From a virus, in IMG/VR virus record IMGVR_UViG_3300028666_000066, positions 1-39,696 of that record: 39,696 bases of DNA; one strand, 5' to 3'. The translations under genes were made by a program, and so were the position numbers. This document shows, piece after piece, positions 25,754-33,256 of this stretch. Position 1 is the stretch's first letter. Each line of letters begins with the position of its first letter. The notes under the pieces were generated by a model. That model searched no databases. It was not told the origin of the DNA and worked only from the letters and a program-made list of their open reading frames with translations.

Positions 25754-27096
25754 TGGACGCCTACAAGCACCCACTAACAGAGAGAAAGATCTTAGCTCTC
25801 CTTCTTCGTAGCAAAACAGCTTCGATCAGGATTCTACCTCGTCTGAGAAAAGAATTGTTCTCAGTCAAGGAGTATCGCAATCTTTTCCCTGCGATAGAGC
25901 AACATTGGAAGACGTACCAAACGTATCCTAAGAAGTCCGCTTGCATGACCGGACTCAGAACGCTTGGTGTCAAAGAAAAGGAACTTGAAAAGTACGAGCA
26001 AGTGATCGACAAGCTTTACGATACAGACATCGACAAGGGAGACGATCGATTCTATGTCGATAAGATCACTGAAGCTTGGAAGGCTCGTAGGATTCTGCGT
26101 TTAATTGAAACATCGATGGACTTGGTTGAACAGGGAAAGATCCCGAACTCGATCGAGCACATTCAAACTGAAATCGCAAAGCTGCAATATAGAGCTGGCG
26201 ACTCAGTTATTCAAGAAGGCGATTACCTTGACAGCTTCAGTGAGCGTTTGAAGTTGATCAAAGATCGTAGAGACAATCCTGAAAAATACCGTGGTGTTCC
26301 AACTGGCATTCGTCAATTTGATGAATACTACGGTGGGTTGATGAACAGCGAACTTGGTATCATCGTTGGTGGTACCGGTCGTGGTAAATCAATCGCTTTG
26401 ATGAACTTTGCAGTGGCGGCGTGGTTGAAGAACCATGATGCTATGATCTTTACGATCGAAATGAGCAAGAAGGAGTATGAGTACCGCATTGATTCTAGAC
26501 TTGCTGGTATCATGCACCGGAAGTTCAGAACAGGTGAAGTTGATGAAGAGGAGTTGGCGAAGTGGAAGATGAAGATCGCCAACTTGAAAGAAAAGCGCAA
26601 TAACAAGCTCATGATCATCGACACACCTGAAGGCTGCACTACTGACTTCATCGAAATGACATTGATGAAGCATCGTGATCAGTTCAAGCAGAAGCCAGTG
26701 GTCTTGGTCGACTACTTGAACATCATGTTCTCGAAGAATGCTAGCAAGTACGAAGCAGATCATGAGCAACAGGGCAAGATCGCTCGTGAGTTGAAGACGC
26801 TTGCTAGAGCTTGGGATATCCCTCTGTGGACTGCAGCACAGCCAAACAGAGGTGGACAGCGAAAGCGCAACATTGATGTTGAGGACATCGGTCGATCAAT
26901 CGGCATCATTGAGAATGCTAACTTCGTTTTGTGTCTTGCTCAAACGAAGGACGAAGAACTGAATGGTACCATGCGACTGACGAGTGTCAAAGGTCGTGAT
27001 GGTAAGATGCCAGACGTCATTTTGCATCCTGATCTTGCTCGCATGAAGCTCAATATTGCGTGGAGCAAAGATGACGAAAAAGAAAAGAAGAAGTAG
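25753..27096 (+). CDS. DnaB-like replicative helicase
   Basis: This 447-aa protein has the DnaB layout: a helical N-terminal domain, a linker, and a RecA-like C-terminal ATPase domain. Walker A GGTGRGKS is at residues about 206-213, the IFTIEMSKKEYEYR and VVLVDYLNIM (Walker B) motifs follow, then TAAQPNRGGQRK and a SIGIIENANFVL segment as in motif H4/arginine finger regions. It unwinds the fork with the preceding loader and the downstream primase. The ATG at 25753 is chosen over the earlier in-frame ATG because it abuts the loader stop. Confidence 0.92.
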   Translation: MDAYKHPLTERKILALLLRSKTASIRILPRLRKELFSVKEYRNLFPAIEQHWKTYQTYPKKSACMTGLRTLGVKEKELEKYEQVIDKLYDTDIDKGDDRFYVDKITEAWKARRILRLIETSMDLVEQGKIPNSIEHIQTEIAKLQYRAGDSVIQEGDYLDSFSERLKLIKDRRDNPEKYRGVPTGIRQFDEYYGGLMNSELGIIVGGTGRGKSIALMNFAVAAWLKNHDAMIFTIEMSKKEYEYRIDSRLAGIMHRKFRTGEVDEEELAKWKMKIANLKEKRNNKLMIIDTPEGCTTDFIEMTLMKHRDQFKQKPVVLVDYLNIMFSKNASKYEADHEQQGKIARELKTLARAWDIPLWTAAQPNRGGQRKRNIDVEDIGRSIGIIENANFVLCLAQTKDEELNGTMRLTSVKGRDGKMPDVILHPDLARMKLNIAWSKDDEKEKKK

Positions 27097-27280
27097 CTAC
27101 TGCAGATTGTGCAGAGACAAGATCAAAGGTCATGCCAATCGACACTACTGCGATAAAACGGAGTGTCAAACAAGATTCAAATCAATTCGAAAGAAGCAAG
27201 TGAAGGCTGCAAAGAGAAAATTCCTGGAGAAATTGAAGAAAGAGAAACGGTCACTTCTACGAGCAACGGTGAAACAATGA
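27071..27280 (+). CDS. Small zinc-finger protein between helicase and primase
   Basis: This 69-aa very basic protein starts at the ATG at 27071 (GGAGCAAAG upstream) inside the end of the helicase gene; a TTG at 27056 is in frame but poorer. The zinc-binding residues are C11, C14, H25, C27 and C32 (YCRLC then HYCDKTEC), followed by a Lys/Arg-rich helix. It probably binds DNA or RNA. Its stop overlaps the primase start (ATGA), so it is translated with the replisome genes. No family is recognised. Confidence 0.7.
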   Translation: MTKKKRRSSYCRLCRDKIKGHANRHYCDKTECQTRFKSIRKKQVKAAKRKFLEKLKKEKRSLLRATVKQ

Positions 27281-28305
27281 GCACCAATCAGCTGCTTTGG
27301 GAAAAGATCCTACGCAATATGAAGTGGGATCGATTCTTCAAGTTCGTCAAACTCGAGAATGGTGATGAAAGGAAGAATGGTGAGGTGTGGATGCCGTGTC
27401 CTTTCCATGGGGAAGACACTGCATCATTCTCTGTGTCTAAAGAGAAAGGCACCTACTATTGCTTTGGCTGTCAAGAGCGTGGCAATCTCATCACGTTGAT
27501 CTCCTCTCAAAGAGAGATGGACAACGATGAAGCTTTTGAGAAAGTCCTTAGTCTTGCTGGCATGTCTGACTATGAGATCAGCATGCAAGATCTGCGAGAG
27601 ATGTTGAAACGCTTGCAGTTGCCAAAGTTCAAAAGGAAGGTAGAAGACATCGAACCAAACGACCTACCAGCGACATCACGTTTAGATGAGAATGCGTTTG
27701 AGTACTTGAAAAAGCGGCACATCAGTCGAGCAACAGCGATCGAGTACAACATCAGACGTTGCAAGACTGGGTACTATAAAGACTACATCATCATTCCAAT
27801 CTGCGATGAGAATGGAAGAGTGGTGACATTCGAAGCAAGGTACGTTGGTACAGAAAAGAAGAAGAAAGTGTTGTACCCAAAAGATTCTCCAGATAAGCTG
27901 TGCATCTTCAATCTGGAGAAGGCGAAGAAGTATGACTCAGTGGTAGACGTTGAAGGGATCATGGATTGTTTGTCAATGGTCTCGAGAGATATGGAGAACA
28001 CTATCACGATGTTCGGTGTGTCTATGTCTTCTCACCAACGTGAATTGATCAAGAACAATTTTGAAGAAGTGATCTTGTTCTTGGACCCAGATGAAGCTGG
28101 GAGGATTGGTTCTTCCAAACTGAAAGAAGATCTTGCTGCTTTGGTGAGCGTGAAGGTTGCGAAGTCCTATGTCAAAAAGGACGTCAAGTACCTAACTACC
28201 TCTGACATTAGAGATGCGCTCTCACAGGCGTCTGCGTACGAGTTAAAGAAAGCGCTTTGGCCTCTCAGACGGCGTTTGGCTACAATGAAAGGAGTATTGG
28301 TATGA
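27277..28305 (+). CDS. DnaG-like primase (CHC2 zinc finger plus TOPRIM)
   Basis: This 342-aa protein has a CHC2 zinc-binding domain (C41-P-F-H44 and C62-F-G-C65) that recognises template. A TOPRIM catalytic domain follows, with VVDVEGIMD (acidic Glu) and ILFLDPDEAG (DxD) near residues 225-275. It makes RNA primers at the fork. It is shorter than bacterial DnaG (about 580 aa) and lacks the C-terminal helicase-binding domain. The ATG at 27277 is chosen because it overlaps the zinc-protein stop and gives a normal N-terminus; earlier in-frame starts lie inside that gene. Confidence 0.9.
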   Translation: MSTNQLLWEKILRNMKWDRFFKFVKLENGDERKNGEVWMPCPFHGEDTASFSVSKEKGTYYCFGCQERGNLITLISSQREMDNDEAFEKVLSLAGMSDYEISMQDLREMLKRLQLPKFKRKVEDIEPNDLPATSRLDENAFEYLKKRHISRATAIEYNIRRCKTGYYKDYIIIPICDENGRVVTFEARYVGTEKKKKVLYPKDSPDKLCIFNLEKAKKYDSVVDVEGIMDCLSMVSRDMENTITMFGVSMSSHQRELIKNNFEEVILFLDPDEAGRIGSSKLKEDLAALVSVKVAKSYVKKDVKYLTTSDIRDALSQASAYELKKALWPLRRRLATMKGVLV

Positions 28306-28556
28306 GTGCGAAACAGGTGCTGGCTGAGGCTAGGAAAACAGCCAAGAAGGTTGGCGGTTATCCAGAAGCAATTGAAGTCGGTAAGTACAGACTCGAAGGC
28401 TTCACACTTCAAGCAATAGCTGAACATAAAAAGCAATCCAAACCGTGGATCTACAAACTTGAGAATGCATTCAAATGTTTGCTTAGTGAAGATGCATGCA
28501 AAGAGTTTGAGCAGCTAGTAGAAGAAGCTAGAAAACAACGTGGATCAATCTCATAG
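28302..28556 (+). CDS. Small protein with helix-turn-helix-like segment
   Basis: This 84-aa protein starts at the ATG overlapping the primase stop, with AAAGGAG upstream; the earlier in-frame ATG lies inside the primase. The middle (YRLEGFTLQAIAEHKKQSKPWIYKLENAF, in pieces) resembles an HTH of the resolvase or sigma-region-4 type, where a Thr-Leu-x-x-Ile-Ala helix precedes the recognition helix. It may be a DNA-binding regulator or accessory replication factor. No family is named. Confidence 0.6.
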   Translation: MSAKQVLAEARKTAKKVGGYPEAIEVGKYRLEGFTLQAIAEHKKQSKPWIYKLENAFKCLLSEDACKEFEQLVEEARKQRGSIS

Positions 28557-28564
28557 AGGATACG

Positions 28565-28807
28565 ATGGCCGAATCAGTAAACCATCCGCAGCACTATGGC
28601 GGCGACACAACATACGAAACGATCAAAGTGATCGAAGCGTGGGAGCTCGACTTCTGTCTTGGCAACACTGTCAAGTACATAAGCAGAGCTGGAAAGAAGG
28701 ATCCAAAGAAAGAGCTTGAAGATCTGAAGACGGCTGAGTGGTACCTACAACGACGCATCCATCAACTTGAATATGTTGCACCAGTCGATAAGGAGAAGAG
28801 ATCATGA
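28565..28807 (+). CDS. DUF3310 protein
   Basis: This 80-aa protein matches DUF3310: V-N-H-P-Q-H-Y at the N-terminus, IKVIEAWELDFCLGN, VKYISRAGKKD and EDLKTAEWYLQRRI. Family members are widespread in phages, often annotated as nucleotide-kinase-like, but their function is unclear. It lies beside a MazG-like gene and thymidylate synthase, consistent with a nucleotide-pool role. GAGG precedes the ATG, and the stop overlaps the next ATG. Confidence 0.88.
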   Translation: MAESVNHPQHYGGDTTYETIKVIEAWELDFCLGNTVKYISRAGKKDPKKELEDLKTAEWYLQRRIHQLEYVAPVDKEKRS

Positions 28808-29535
28808 AGAAGATCGCGAAGAAAGAAAAGCCGAATGTACTGACACGTAAACAACGTGAAGCACTTCGTGCTCAGATCAGAGAAGACAACGCGCTTCTGA
28901 ATGATGCTCAGTTCTTGGCACTGCGACAAGGTGCGGTTCCGATGAAGAAGCAGATGCAAGACATTCGTGAGTTCTACAAGATCACAGGCGCTGAGAGCCA
29001 ATTCACAGCGCTTCCGACTGGCGAAGTGTCTGATCAACTCAAAAGCGTTAGACAGAACTTGATCTTAGAAGAAGTCGCTGAACTGTTCAGAGCAATGAAC
29101 TCGAAGAATAAGATCGAGATCTTCGACGCATTACTAGACATCGAGTATGTCGTGCTTGGAACAGCGCTGACTTATGGCTTTGAGCATCGTATGGCTGCTG
29201 GGTGGGATGAAGTGCATCGCAGCAACATGGCGAAAGTCGGCGAGGATGGCAAAGTGCATCTTCGTCCTGACGGTAAGATCTTGAAGCCCGCTGGTTGGCA
29301 GCCACCTGATCTGAGAAAGATCTTGGCAGGTGACATCCTAGAAGAGCTGGAACTGGACTACAACATCACAAAGCAAAGAGCCGACTCTGCTAGAGCGAGT
29401 TACTCAATGGCCGATCACCAAACATCTTCTGAACGTGATGGCGTTGAGTGGCTGGAAAGACTCGCAACAGAAAAGAAGAAGCGACTCGACACATTCAAGA
29501 TCCGTTTGACTCAGCGCAAGGAGGACAAGAAATGA
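28804..29535 (+). CDS. MazG-like nucleoside triphosphate pyrophosphohydrolase
   Basis: This 243-aa protein carries an all-alpha NTP-PPase core: an R[11 protein letters not shown] motif near residues 84-94 and [21 protein letters not shown] about 15 residues later, giving the E-x-x-E/E-x-x-D metal site. It is followed by [33 protein letters not shown], a stretch typical of phage phosphoribosyl-ATP-pyrophosphohydrolase-like proteins. It likely cleans or degrades non-canonical or host nucleotides. It overlaps genes on both sides (ATGA) in the nucleotide cluster. The C-terminal 60 residues are charged helix. Confidence 0.85.
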   Translation: MKKIAKKEKPNVLTRKQREALRAQIREDNALLNDAQFLALRQGAVPMKKQMQDIREFYKITGAESQFTALPTGEVSDQLKSVRQNLILEEVAELFRAMNSKNKIEIFDALLDIEYVVLGTALTYGFEHRMAAGWDEVHRSNMAKVGEDGKVHLRPDGKILKPAGWQPPDLRKILAGDILEELELDYNITKQRADSARASYSMADHQTSSERDGVEWLERLATEKKKRLDTFKIRLTQRKEDKK

Positions 29536-30335
29536 AGAATTATCTCGAGACGCTGCAGTATATCATGGCCAATGGCGAAGATAGAACAGATCGTACTGGT
29601 ACCGGGACGCGATCTGTCTTTGGCTATCAGATGAAGTTCAATCTCAAAGAAGGGTTTCCTCTACTCACGACAAAGAAGATCCATTTGAGAAGCTTGATCA
29701 TAGAACTGCTTTGGTTCTTGCGTGGTGACACAAATGTCAAGTTCCTCCAAGATCATGGTGTTACCATTTGGGATGAATGGGCTGATGCTAAAGGAAATCT
29801 CGGTCCTGTGTACGGCAAGCAGTGGAGAGATTTTGGTGGTCTTGAAGGCTATCATAAAGGCATAGATCAGATAGCCAACGTGATAGAGATGATCAAGAAT
29901 AGACCAGATGGTCGTCGCCACATCGTTAGCGCTTGGAATCCTGCTGAAGTCGATAAGATGGCGTTACCGCCGTGTCACACGCTCTTTCAATTCTATGTGC
30001 ATACCGATGGGCGACTTGATTGCCATCTCTATGCTCGCAGCATCGATACGTTCCTAGGCTTGCCGTTCAATATCGCTTCTTACGCGCTGCTCACGCAGAT
30101 CGTAGCGCAAGTGTGCGGTTTAACGCCTGGGACGCTCATTATCTCTTTCGGCGATATCCACATCTATAAGAACCACTTTGATCAAGTGGCTGAGCAACTC
30201 ACCAGAACACCGAAGTCTCTGCCGAAGATGATCATCAATCCAGAAGTGAAAGACATCTTGGCATTCAAGTACGAGGATTTCAAATTGGAGGGGTATGATC
30301 CGGATCCCTCCATCAAAGCTCCAATCGCAGTGTGA
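29532..30335 (+). CDS. thyA: Thymidylate synthase (ThyA)
   Basis: This 267-aa protein makes dTMP from dUMP and methylene-tetrahydrofolate. Signatures seen: [11 protein letters not shown] near the start, the LWFLRGDTN helix, [11 protein letters not shown], the active site P-P-C148-H, and [20 protein letters not shown] with the closing KAPIAV C-terminus. The ATG at 29532 overlaps the MazG-like stop; the earlier in-frame ATG lies inside that gene. Length matches bacterial ThyA (about 264 aa). It lets the phage keep dTTP supply high. Confidence 0.96.
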   Translation: MKNYLETLQYIMANGEDRTDRTGTGTRSVFGYQMKFNLKEGFPLLTTKKIHLRSLIIELLWFLRGDTNVKFLQDHGVTIWDEWADAKGNLGPVYGKQWRDFGGLEGYHKGIDQIANVIEMIKNRPDGRRHIVSAWNPAEVDKMALPPCHTLFQFYVHTDGRLDCHLYARSIDTFLGLPFNIASYALLTQIVAQVCGLTPGTLIISFGDIHIYKNHFDQVAEQLTRTPKSLPKMIINPEVKDILAFKYEDFKLEGYDPDPSIKAPIAV

Positions 30336-30336
30336 G

Positions 30337-30711
30337 ATGAGAATGCATACAATACAAGTGACATTCGACTGTGAAATAAAAGATCGACCAGTGATCGTTT
30401 GTCTCTGTGGTAGTACAAGATTTATAGAGGCCTGGCAAAAGGCAAATCTTGAAGAGACCTTAGCTGGTAGAATTGTATTACAGATAGGGTGTAATACAAA
30501 AAGCGATGCTGATCTTCAAAGTATCGGCGTACTGACAGAAGAAACTAAAAAGGCTTTAGATGTTCTTCACAAAAGAAAAATTGATATTGCTGATGAGATC
30601 CTCGTTTTGAATGTAAACGGATACATCGGCGATTCAACACGTTCAGAGATAGAATACGCTAAAGCTCATGGAAAGAAAGTTAGATGGCTTGAATCTGTGG
30701 AGAAACGATGA
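30337..30711 (+). CDS. Nucleoside 2-deoxyribosyltransferase-like / DUF4406-type protein
   Basis: This 124-aa protein has the family pattern: V-I-V-C-L-C-G-S-T-R-F at the first strand, RKIDIADEILVLNV and YIGDSTRSEIEYAKAHGKKVRW at the end. The conserved Glu in the S-x-x-E-x-x-Y-A motif is the nucleophile in 2-deoxyribosyltransferases and deoxynucleotide N-hydrolases. It may salvage or break down deoxynucleotides. The gene looks AT-richer than thyA and the epimerase around it, perhaps a later arrival. ATG at 30337 or 30343. Its stop overlaps the epimerase ATG. Confidence 0.75.
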   Translation: MRMHTIQVTFDCEIKDRPVIVCLCGSTRFIEAWQKANLEETLAGRIVLQIGCNTKSDADLQSIGVLTEETKKALDVLHKRKIDIADEILVLNVNGYIGDSTRSEIEYAKAHGKKVRWLESVEKR

Positions 30712-31787
30712 AGATCATGATCGTGACAGGCAGCGGTGGATTGATCGGCGGCGAAGTAGTCGAGCACTTCATCAAGCTCGGTTGGATGGTGCATGGCATT
30801 GACAACAATAACAGAAAGCGATTCTTCGGAGAAGCTGGTGACACAGCGTGGCGAGTGAATCAGCTTCTTGAGAAGTATCAAGGATCTTACTTCCACTATG
30901 ATGCCGACATCAGCATGGCCACTGAGCTGGAAGAGGTATTCACAGTTGTCGATTCGCAAGACAAGATCTCAGCCATCGTTCACTGCGCTGCTCAACCATC
31001 TCATGATCTCGCAGCTCAGATCATGAGAAAGGACTTTGGTACCAATGTTGTTGGAACCTTCAACATGCTTTCTCTAGCCAAGAAGTATTGTCCTGAGGCT
31101 CCTTTTGTTTTCACGAGCACAAACAAGGTCTACGGCGACAATCCGAACAAACTGAACTACTACGAGACAGAGACACGTTGGTCTCCACTTGACAACTACG
31201 ATCGAAAGATAGCTGAGTTTGGCTTCGATGAGACACTGAGCATTGACAACTGCAAGCACTCGCTCTTTGGAGCTGGGAAAGCAGCAGCTGATCTCTACGT
31301 TCAAGAGTTCGGTAGGTACTTCAACATGCCTACTGCTTGCTTGAGAGGTGGATGTCTCACAGGTCCCAATCACAGTGGTGTTGAGCTGCATGGATTCCTC
31401 AACTACTTGATCAAGTGCAATTTGGAAGGAAAGAAGTACACTGTGTTCGGCTACAAGGGTAAGCAAGTGAGAGACAACATCCATGCTTACGACGTGGCAC
31501 GCTTCATTGAGGAGTTCATCGCTGCTCCGAAATGCGCTGAGATCTACAACATCGGAGGTGGGATGTCAAACTCCATCTCGATCTTGGAGAGCTTCAAGCT
31601 CATTGAGCAGATCACTAGTAAGCCAATGGAGTACGAGATCACAGATGCTGTGAGGAGTGGAGATCATCAGTGGTACGTCAGCGATCTGCACAAGATGCGA
31701 GTCCACTATCCGAAGTGGGAGATCACGAAGACGTTGAAGGACATCTTCAACGAGACAGTCGAGACGTGGCATCAACGTACTGCGTAG
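30708..31787 (+). CDS. CDP-paratose 2-epimerase-like NAD-dependent sugar-nucleotide enzyme
   Basis: This 359-aa extended short-chain dehydrogenase has a Rossmann motif T-G-S-G-G-L-I-G at residues 7-14. The run IDNNNRKRFFGEAGDTAW, later RGGCLTGPNHSGVELHGF, and FGYKGKQVRDNIHAYD closely resemble CDP-paratose/tyvelose 2-epimerases. The usual catalytic Tyr of Y-x-x-x-K reads Phe here (F187-G-A-G-K191), as I recall for some family relatives. It would make a modified sugar nucleotide, for glycosylating phage DNA, virion proteins or host surface polysaccharide. No glycosyltransferase is seen in the window. Confidence 0.85.
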   Translation: MKIMIVTGSGGLIGGEVVEHFIKLGWMVHGIDNNNRKRFFGEAGDTAWRVNQLLEKYQGSYFHYDADISMATELEEVFTVVDSQDKISAIVHCAAQPSHDLAAQIMRKDFGTNVVGTFNMLSLAKKYCPEAPFVFTSTNKVYGDNPNKLNYYETETRWSPLDNYDRKIAEFGFDETLSIDNCKHSLFGAGKAAADLYVQEFGRYFNMPTACLRGGCLTGPNHSGVELHGFLNYLIKCNLEGKKYTVFGYKGKQVRDNIHAYDVARFIEEFIAAPKCAEIYNIGGGMSNSISILESFKLIEQITSKPMEYEITDAVRSGDHQWYVSDLHKMRVHYPKWEITKTLKDIFNETVETWHQRTA

Positions 31788-31791
31788 TGCA

Positions 31792-31831
31792 CAGCTGTGC
31801 TTGTGGCGGTTAACCGCCACAAGCACAGCTG
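31792..31831 (+). terminator. Perfect 40-bp palindrome after the epimerase gene
   Basis: The 20-base arms (starting CAGCTGTGCTTG and ending CAAGCACAGCTG) are exact reverse complements with no spacer, centred on GGTTAACC. It lies four bases after the epimerase stop. As RNA it would form an 18-bp stem with a TTAA loop. No T-run follows. It could be a bidirectional terminator, an mRNA end, or a protein-binding site on DNA. A 12-base palindrome, GCACAGCTGTGC, overlaps its left end. Confidence 0.75.
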
Positions 31832-31863
31832 CTTCGTATGGCGAAAAAAGCCCAACTTTTGGG

Positions 31864-31892
31864 TGTACAAAAAGTTTCCCTATCAGTATAAT
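31864..31892 (+). promoter_or_regulatory. Sigma70-like promoter
   Basis: TGTACA (31864-31869; 4 of 6 matches to TTGACA) is followed after exactly 17 bases by a perfect TATAAT (31887-31892). Transcription would start near 31899 and run into the hairpin-rich gene-free stretch. It is the best promoter in the window and lies just after the strong palindrome. Confidence 0.7.
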
Positions 31893-32327
31893 AGGTTCAC
31901 ATTAAACCACGGTCTTTGACAAGCGGCTACCAACAAACGCCTCACGGCAAACGATTCGACGAGTTGGCACCTTCAGTAGTTAAGCATACCTGCAATCTAT
32001 ACTGCACAGTGAACTCACTCGAAACCTGACTCCATCGATACCTGGTTGAAAACCCAGTGGTAGAGCTAAACAGCTTCCAAACGGCCCATATGCCAAGCCA
32101 AGTAGGATGAGGGAACAACTCACCTCATGATAACACCCAAACGAGTAGCCATATGGCAAAACCGAGGCATCAACCAACCCGGACCATATGCGAGGTTAAA
32201 GGACCTTCCGGAAGGAAATCCCTGAGATAACTGAACACCAGCTGACCCGATGTGAGATCGGTACTTGCAGACTGGAAGATCGAATGGATCGAGTAAGTGA
32301 ATCTCAGAGAACGAGAAAAAACAGTGA

Positions 32328-32371
32328 GGACCGAAGGAGCGGCTTCGACGACATCGACGCTTCTTCGGTCC
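32328..32371 (+). promoter_or_regulatory. 14-bp hairpin in the gene-free region
   Basis: GGACCGAAGGAGCG pairs with CGCTTCTTCGGTCC over 14 bp with one G-U wobble. The 16-base loop contains TCGA twice, allowing a further short inner stem. It is followed after three bases by a second strong stem. Together they look like the 3' domain of the candidate RNA or a terminator pair. Confidence 0.7.
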
Positions 32372-32374
32372 CAT

Positions 32375-32409
32375 TCAATGGAGTCGAGCATTGAGCTCGA
32401 CTCCATTGA
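32375..32409 (+). promoter_or_regulatory. 15-bp perfect hairpin upstream of gene at 32438
   Basis: TCAATGGAGTCGAGC pairs perfectly with GCTCGACTCCATTGA around an ATTGA loop. It lies 28 bases before the next start codon. Without a T-run it is more likely a leader or processing structure than a classic terminator, though it could terminate the upstream RNA. Confidence 0.75.
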
Positions 32410-32416
32410 TGCTTTG

Positions 32417-32432
32417 ACTCACTCTCACGGAG
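32417..32432 (+). promoter_or_regulatory. ACTCACTC leader motif with Shine-Dalgarno
   Basis: ACTCACTCTCACGGAG lies just before the start at 32438. It is a variant of the ACTCACTCA element repeated before other genes of this region. GGAG is the ribosome binding site. Confidence 0.55.
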
Positions 32433-32437
32433 CAACA

Positions 32438-32638
32438 ATGTTCAACAAATCATTGAGCACTCTCAGCCGCAAGGTCACCGTCCAATCGATCAACAATAAC
32501 ATCGTTGCTGCTGAGATGCGAGATGGTACCAAGATCGAGTTCACCTTCAACGATGATCTGCAGAATCCTCCTTGCATCGGCGATCGAGTCGTCGTCGAGA
32601 AGACAGACAAGTGCAAGTGGATCCTGCCGCTCAAGTAG
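32438..32638 (+). CDS. Small hypothetical protein, first gene after the structured region
   Basis: This 66-aa protein starts at the ATG at 32438, preceded by GGAG and an ACTCACTC leader. The in-frame TTG at 32297 is rejected because translation from it would run through both strong hairpins. The sequence (KVTVQSINNNIVAAEMRDGTKIEF, then CIGDRVVVEKTDKCKW) suggests a small beta-barrel such as an OB or SH3-like fold. No family is named. Confidence 0.65.
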   Translation: MFNKSLSTLSRKVTVQSINNNIVAAEMRDGTKIEFTFNDDLQNPPCIGDRVVVEKTDKCKWILPLK

Positions 32639-32644
32639 CGCACC

Positions 32645-32663
32645 ACTCACTCATTTAATGGAG
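32645..32663 (+). promoter_or_regulatory. ACTCACTCA leader motif with Shine-Dalgarno
   Basis: ACTCACTCA occupies 32645-32653, GGAG 32660-32663, and the start is at 32671. The 17-base gap from motif to start is the longest of the set; the others are 11-13. Confidence 0.6.
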
Positions 32664-32670
32664 CACTGCA

Positions 32671-33120
32671 ATGAAGAAAGTGTCAATCACTTCCAAAAAC
32701 GGAAAGCTTGGTGAAACTATCATCCATACAAAGAAGGATGAATTGAACATCATCATCAACGTGAAGATGAAGGTGATCGCCAGTCACTTGATCGGTGCCT
32801 TCGAAGGTGGATCGAACTATTGGTACGAGATCAAGAGCTACGTGATGCCGAAGAGGATCACGTTCCGCATCGACAAAGCTCATGTGTACGAATACGTCGA
32901 CTTCCCAATGAGCGAAGGTGGTGCTGTGGTGTTGACCAGCACCGAAGAGAAAAAGAGCAAGGAGTACCGTCTAGATCTGCCGTCGATCAGACGTGGTATC
33001 GCCATCATGGCGAAGAAGTACCCAAAGCACTTTGCTGATCTGATGGTGGAAGACGGCGACGCCACTACCAGCGATGTGCTGCTGCAGTGCTGCGTTTTTG
33101 GTGATGCGATCTACGGCTGA
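32671..33120 (+). CDS. Conserved phage protein of unknown function (EGGSNYWY...HFADL family)
   Basis: This 149-aa protein has a pattern I recognise from many phage hypothetical proteins: GAFEGGSNYWY in the first half, then SIRRGIAIMAKKYPKHFADLM, followed by DATTSDVLLQCCVFGDAIYG at the end. No function is known to me. The conserved Trp/Tyr and acidic residues suggest a ligand or protein-binding role. It is preceded by an ACTCACTCA leader. The following 136-base gap holds a strong hairpin and the next leader. Confidence 0.75.
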   Translation: MKKVSITSKNGKLGETIIHTKKDELNIIINVKMKVIASHLIGAFEGGSNYWYEIKSYVMPKRITFRIDKAHVYEYVDFPMSEGGAVVLTSTEEKKSKEYRLDLPSIRRGIAIMAKKYPKHFADLMVEDGDATTSDVLLQCCVFGDAIYG

Positions 33121-33162
33121 AACAGCAGCCGAGGGGAACCACACAGGTTGGTCGCTACGAGG

Positions 33163-33204
33163 CTGCCTGGCTGGACTGATTATCCATATGGTCCAGCCAG
33201 GCAG
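33163..33204 (+). promoter_or_regulatory. 14-bp perfect hairpin between small genes
   Basis: CTGCCTGGCTGGAC pairs perfectly with GTCCAGCCAGGCAG. The 14-base loop contains CCATATG, which also occurs three times in the candidate RNA upstream. It is GC-rich with no T-run. A terminator, mRNA stabiliser or loop-loop partner are possible roles. Confidence 0.75.
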
Positions 33205-33236
33205 TATCAACCTGCAGCCACCTACAAACCAGACGA

Positions 33237-33249
33237 ACTCACTCAGGAG
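33237..33249 (+). promoter_or_regulatory. ACTCACTCA leader motif with Shine-Dalgarno
   Basis: ACTCACTCA (33237-33245) is joined directly to GGAG (33246-33249), seven bases before the GTG at 33257. Confidence 0.65.
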
Positions 33250-33256
33250 CACAGCC

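Larger units (their letters stand above)
31893..32437 (+). ncRNA. Candidate large structured noncoding or leader RNA
   Basis: About 540 bases lack a convincing ORF. Many local helices can be drawn: GGTTCAC (31894-31900) pairs with the GTGAACT beginning near 32010; TACCTGGTT with AACCCAGTGGTA near 32040; ATGAGG/CCTCAT near 32110; the CCTTCCGGAAGG palindrome near 32205; CCGAT/ATCGG near 32250; and the two strong stems at 32328-32371 and 32375-32409. CATATG occurs three times, so the copies can pair with each other. It starts at a good promoter and ends before a gene with an ACTCACTC leader. It could be an ornate phage ncRNA, a long regulatory 5' leader, or an origin region. Confidence 0.45.

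Noticed and set aside
32297-32437. In-frame TTG extension of the 66-aa gene through the gene-free region
   Set aside because: It would translate both strong hairpins and the leader motif; the ATG at 32438 has a proper SD.
33074-33256. Upstream extension of the gene starting at 33257
   Set aside because: It overlaps the preceding gene and reads through the 14-bp hairpin and the leader; the GTG at 33257 has GGAG at good spacing.
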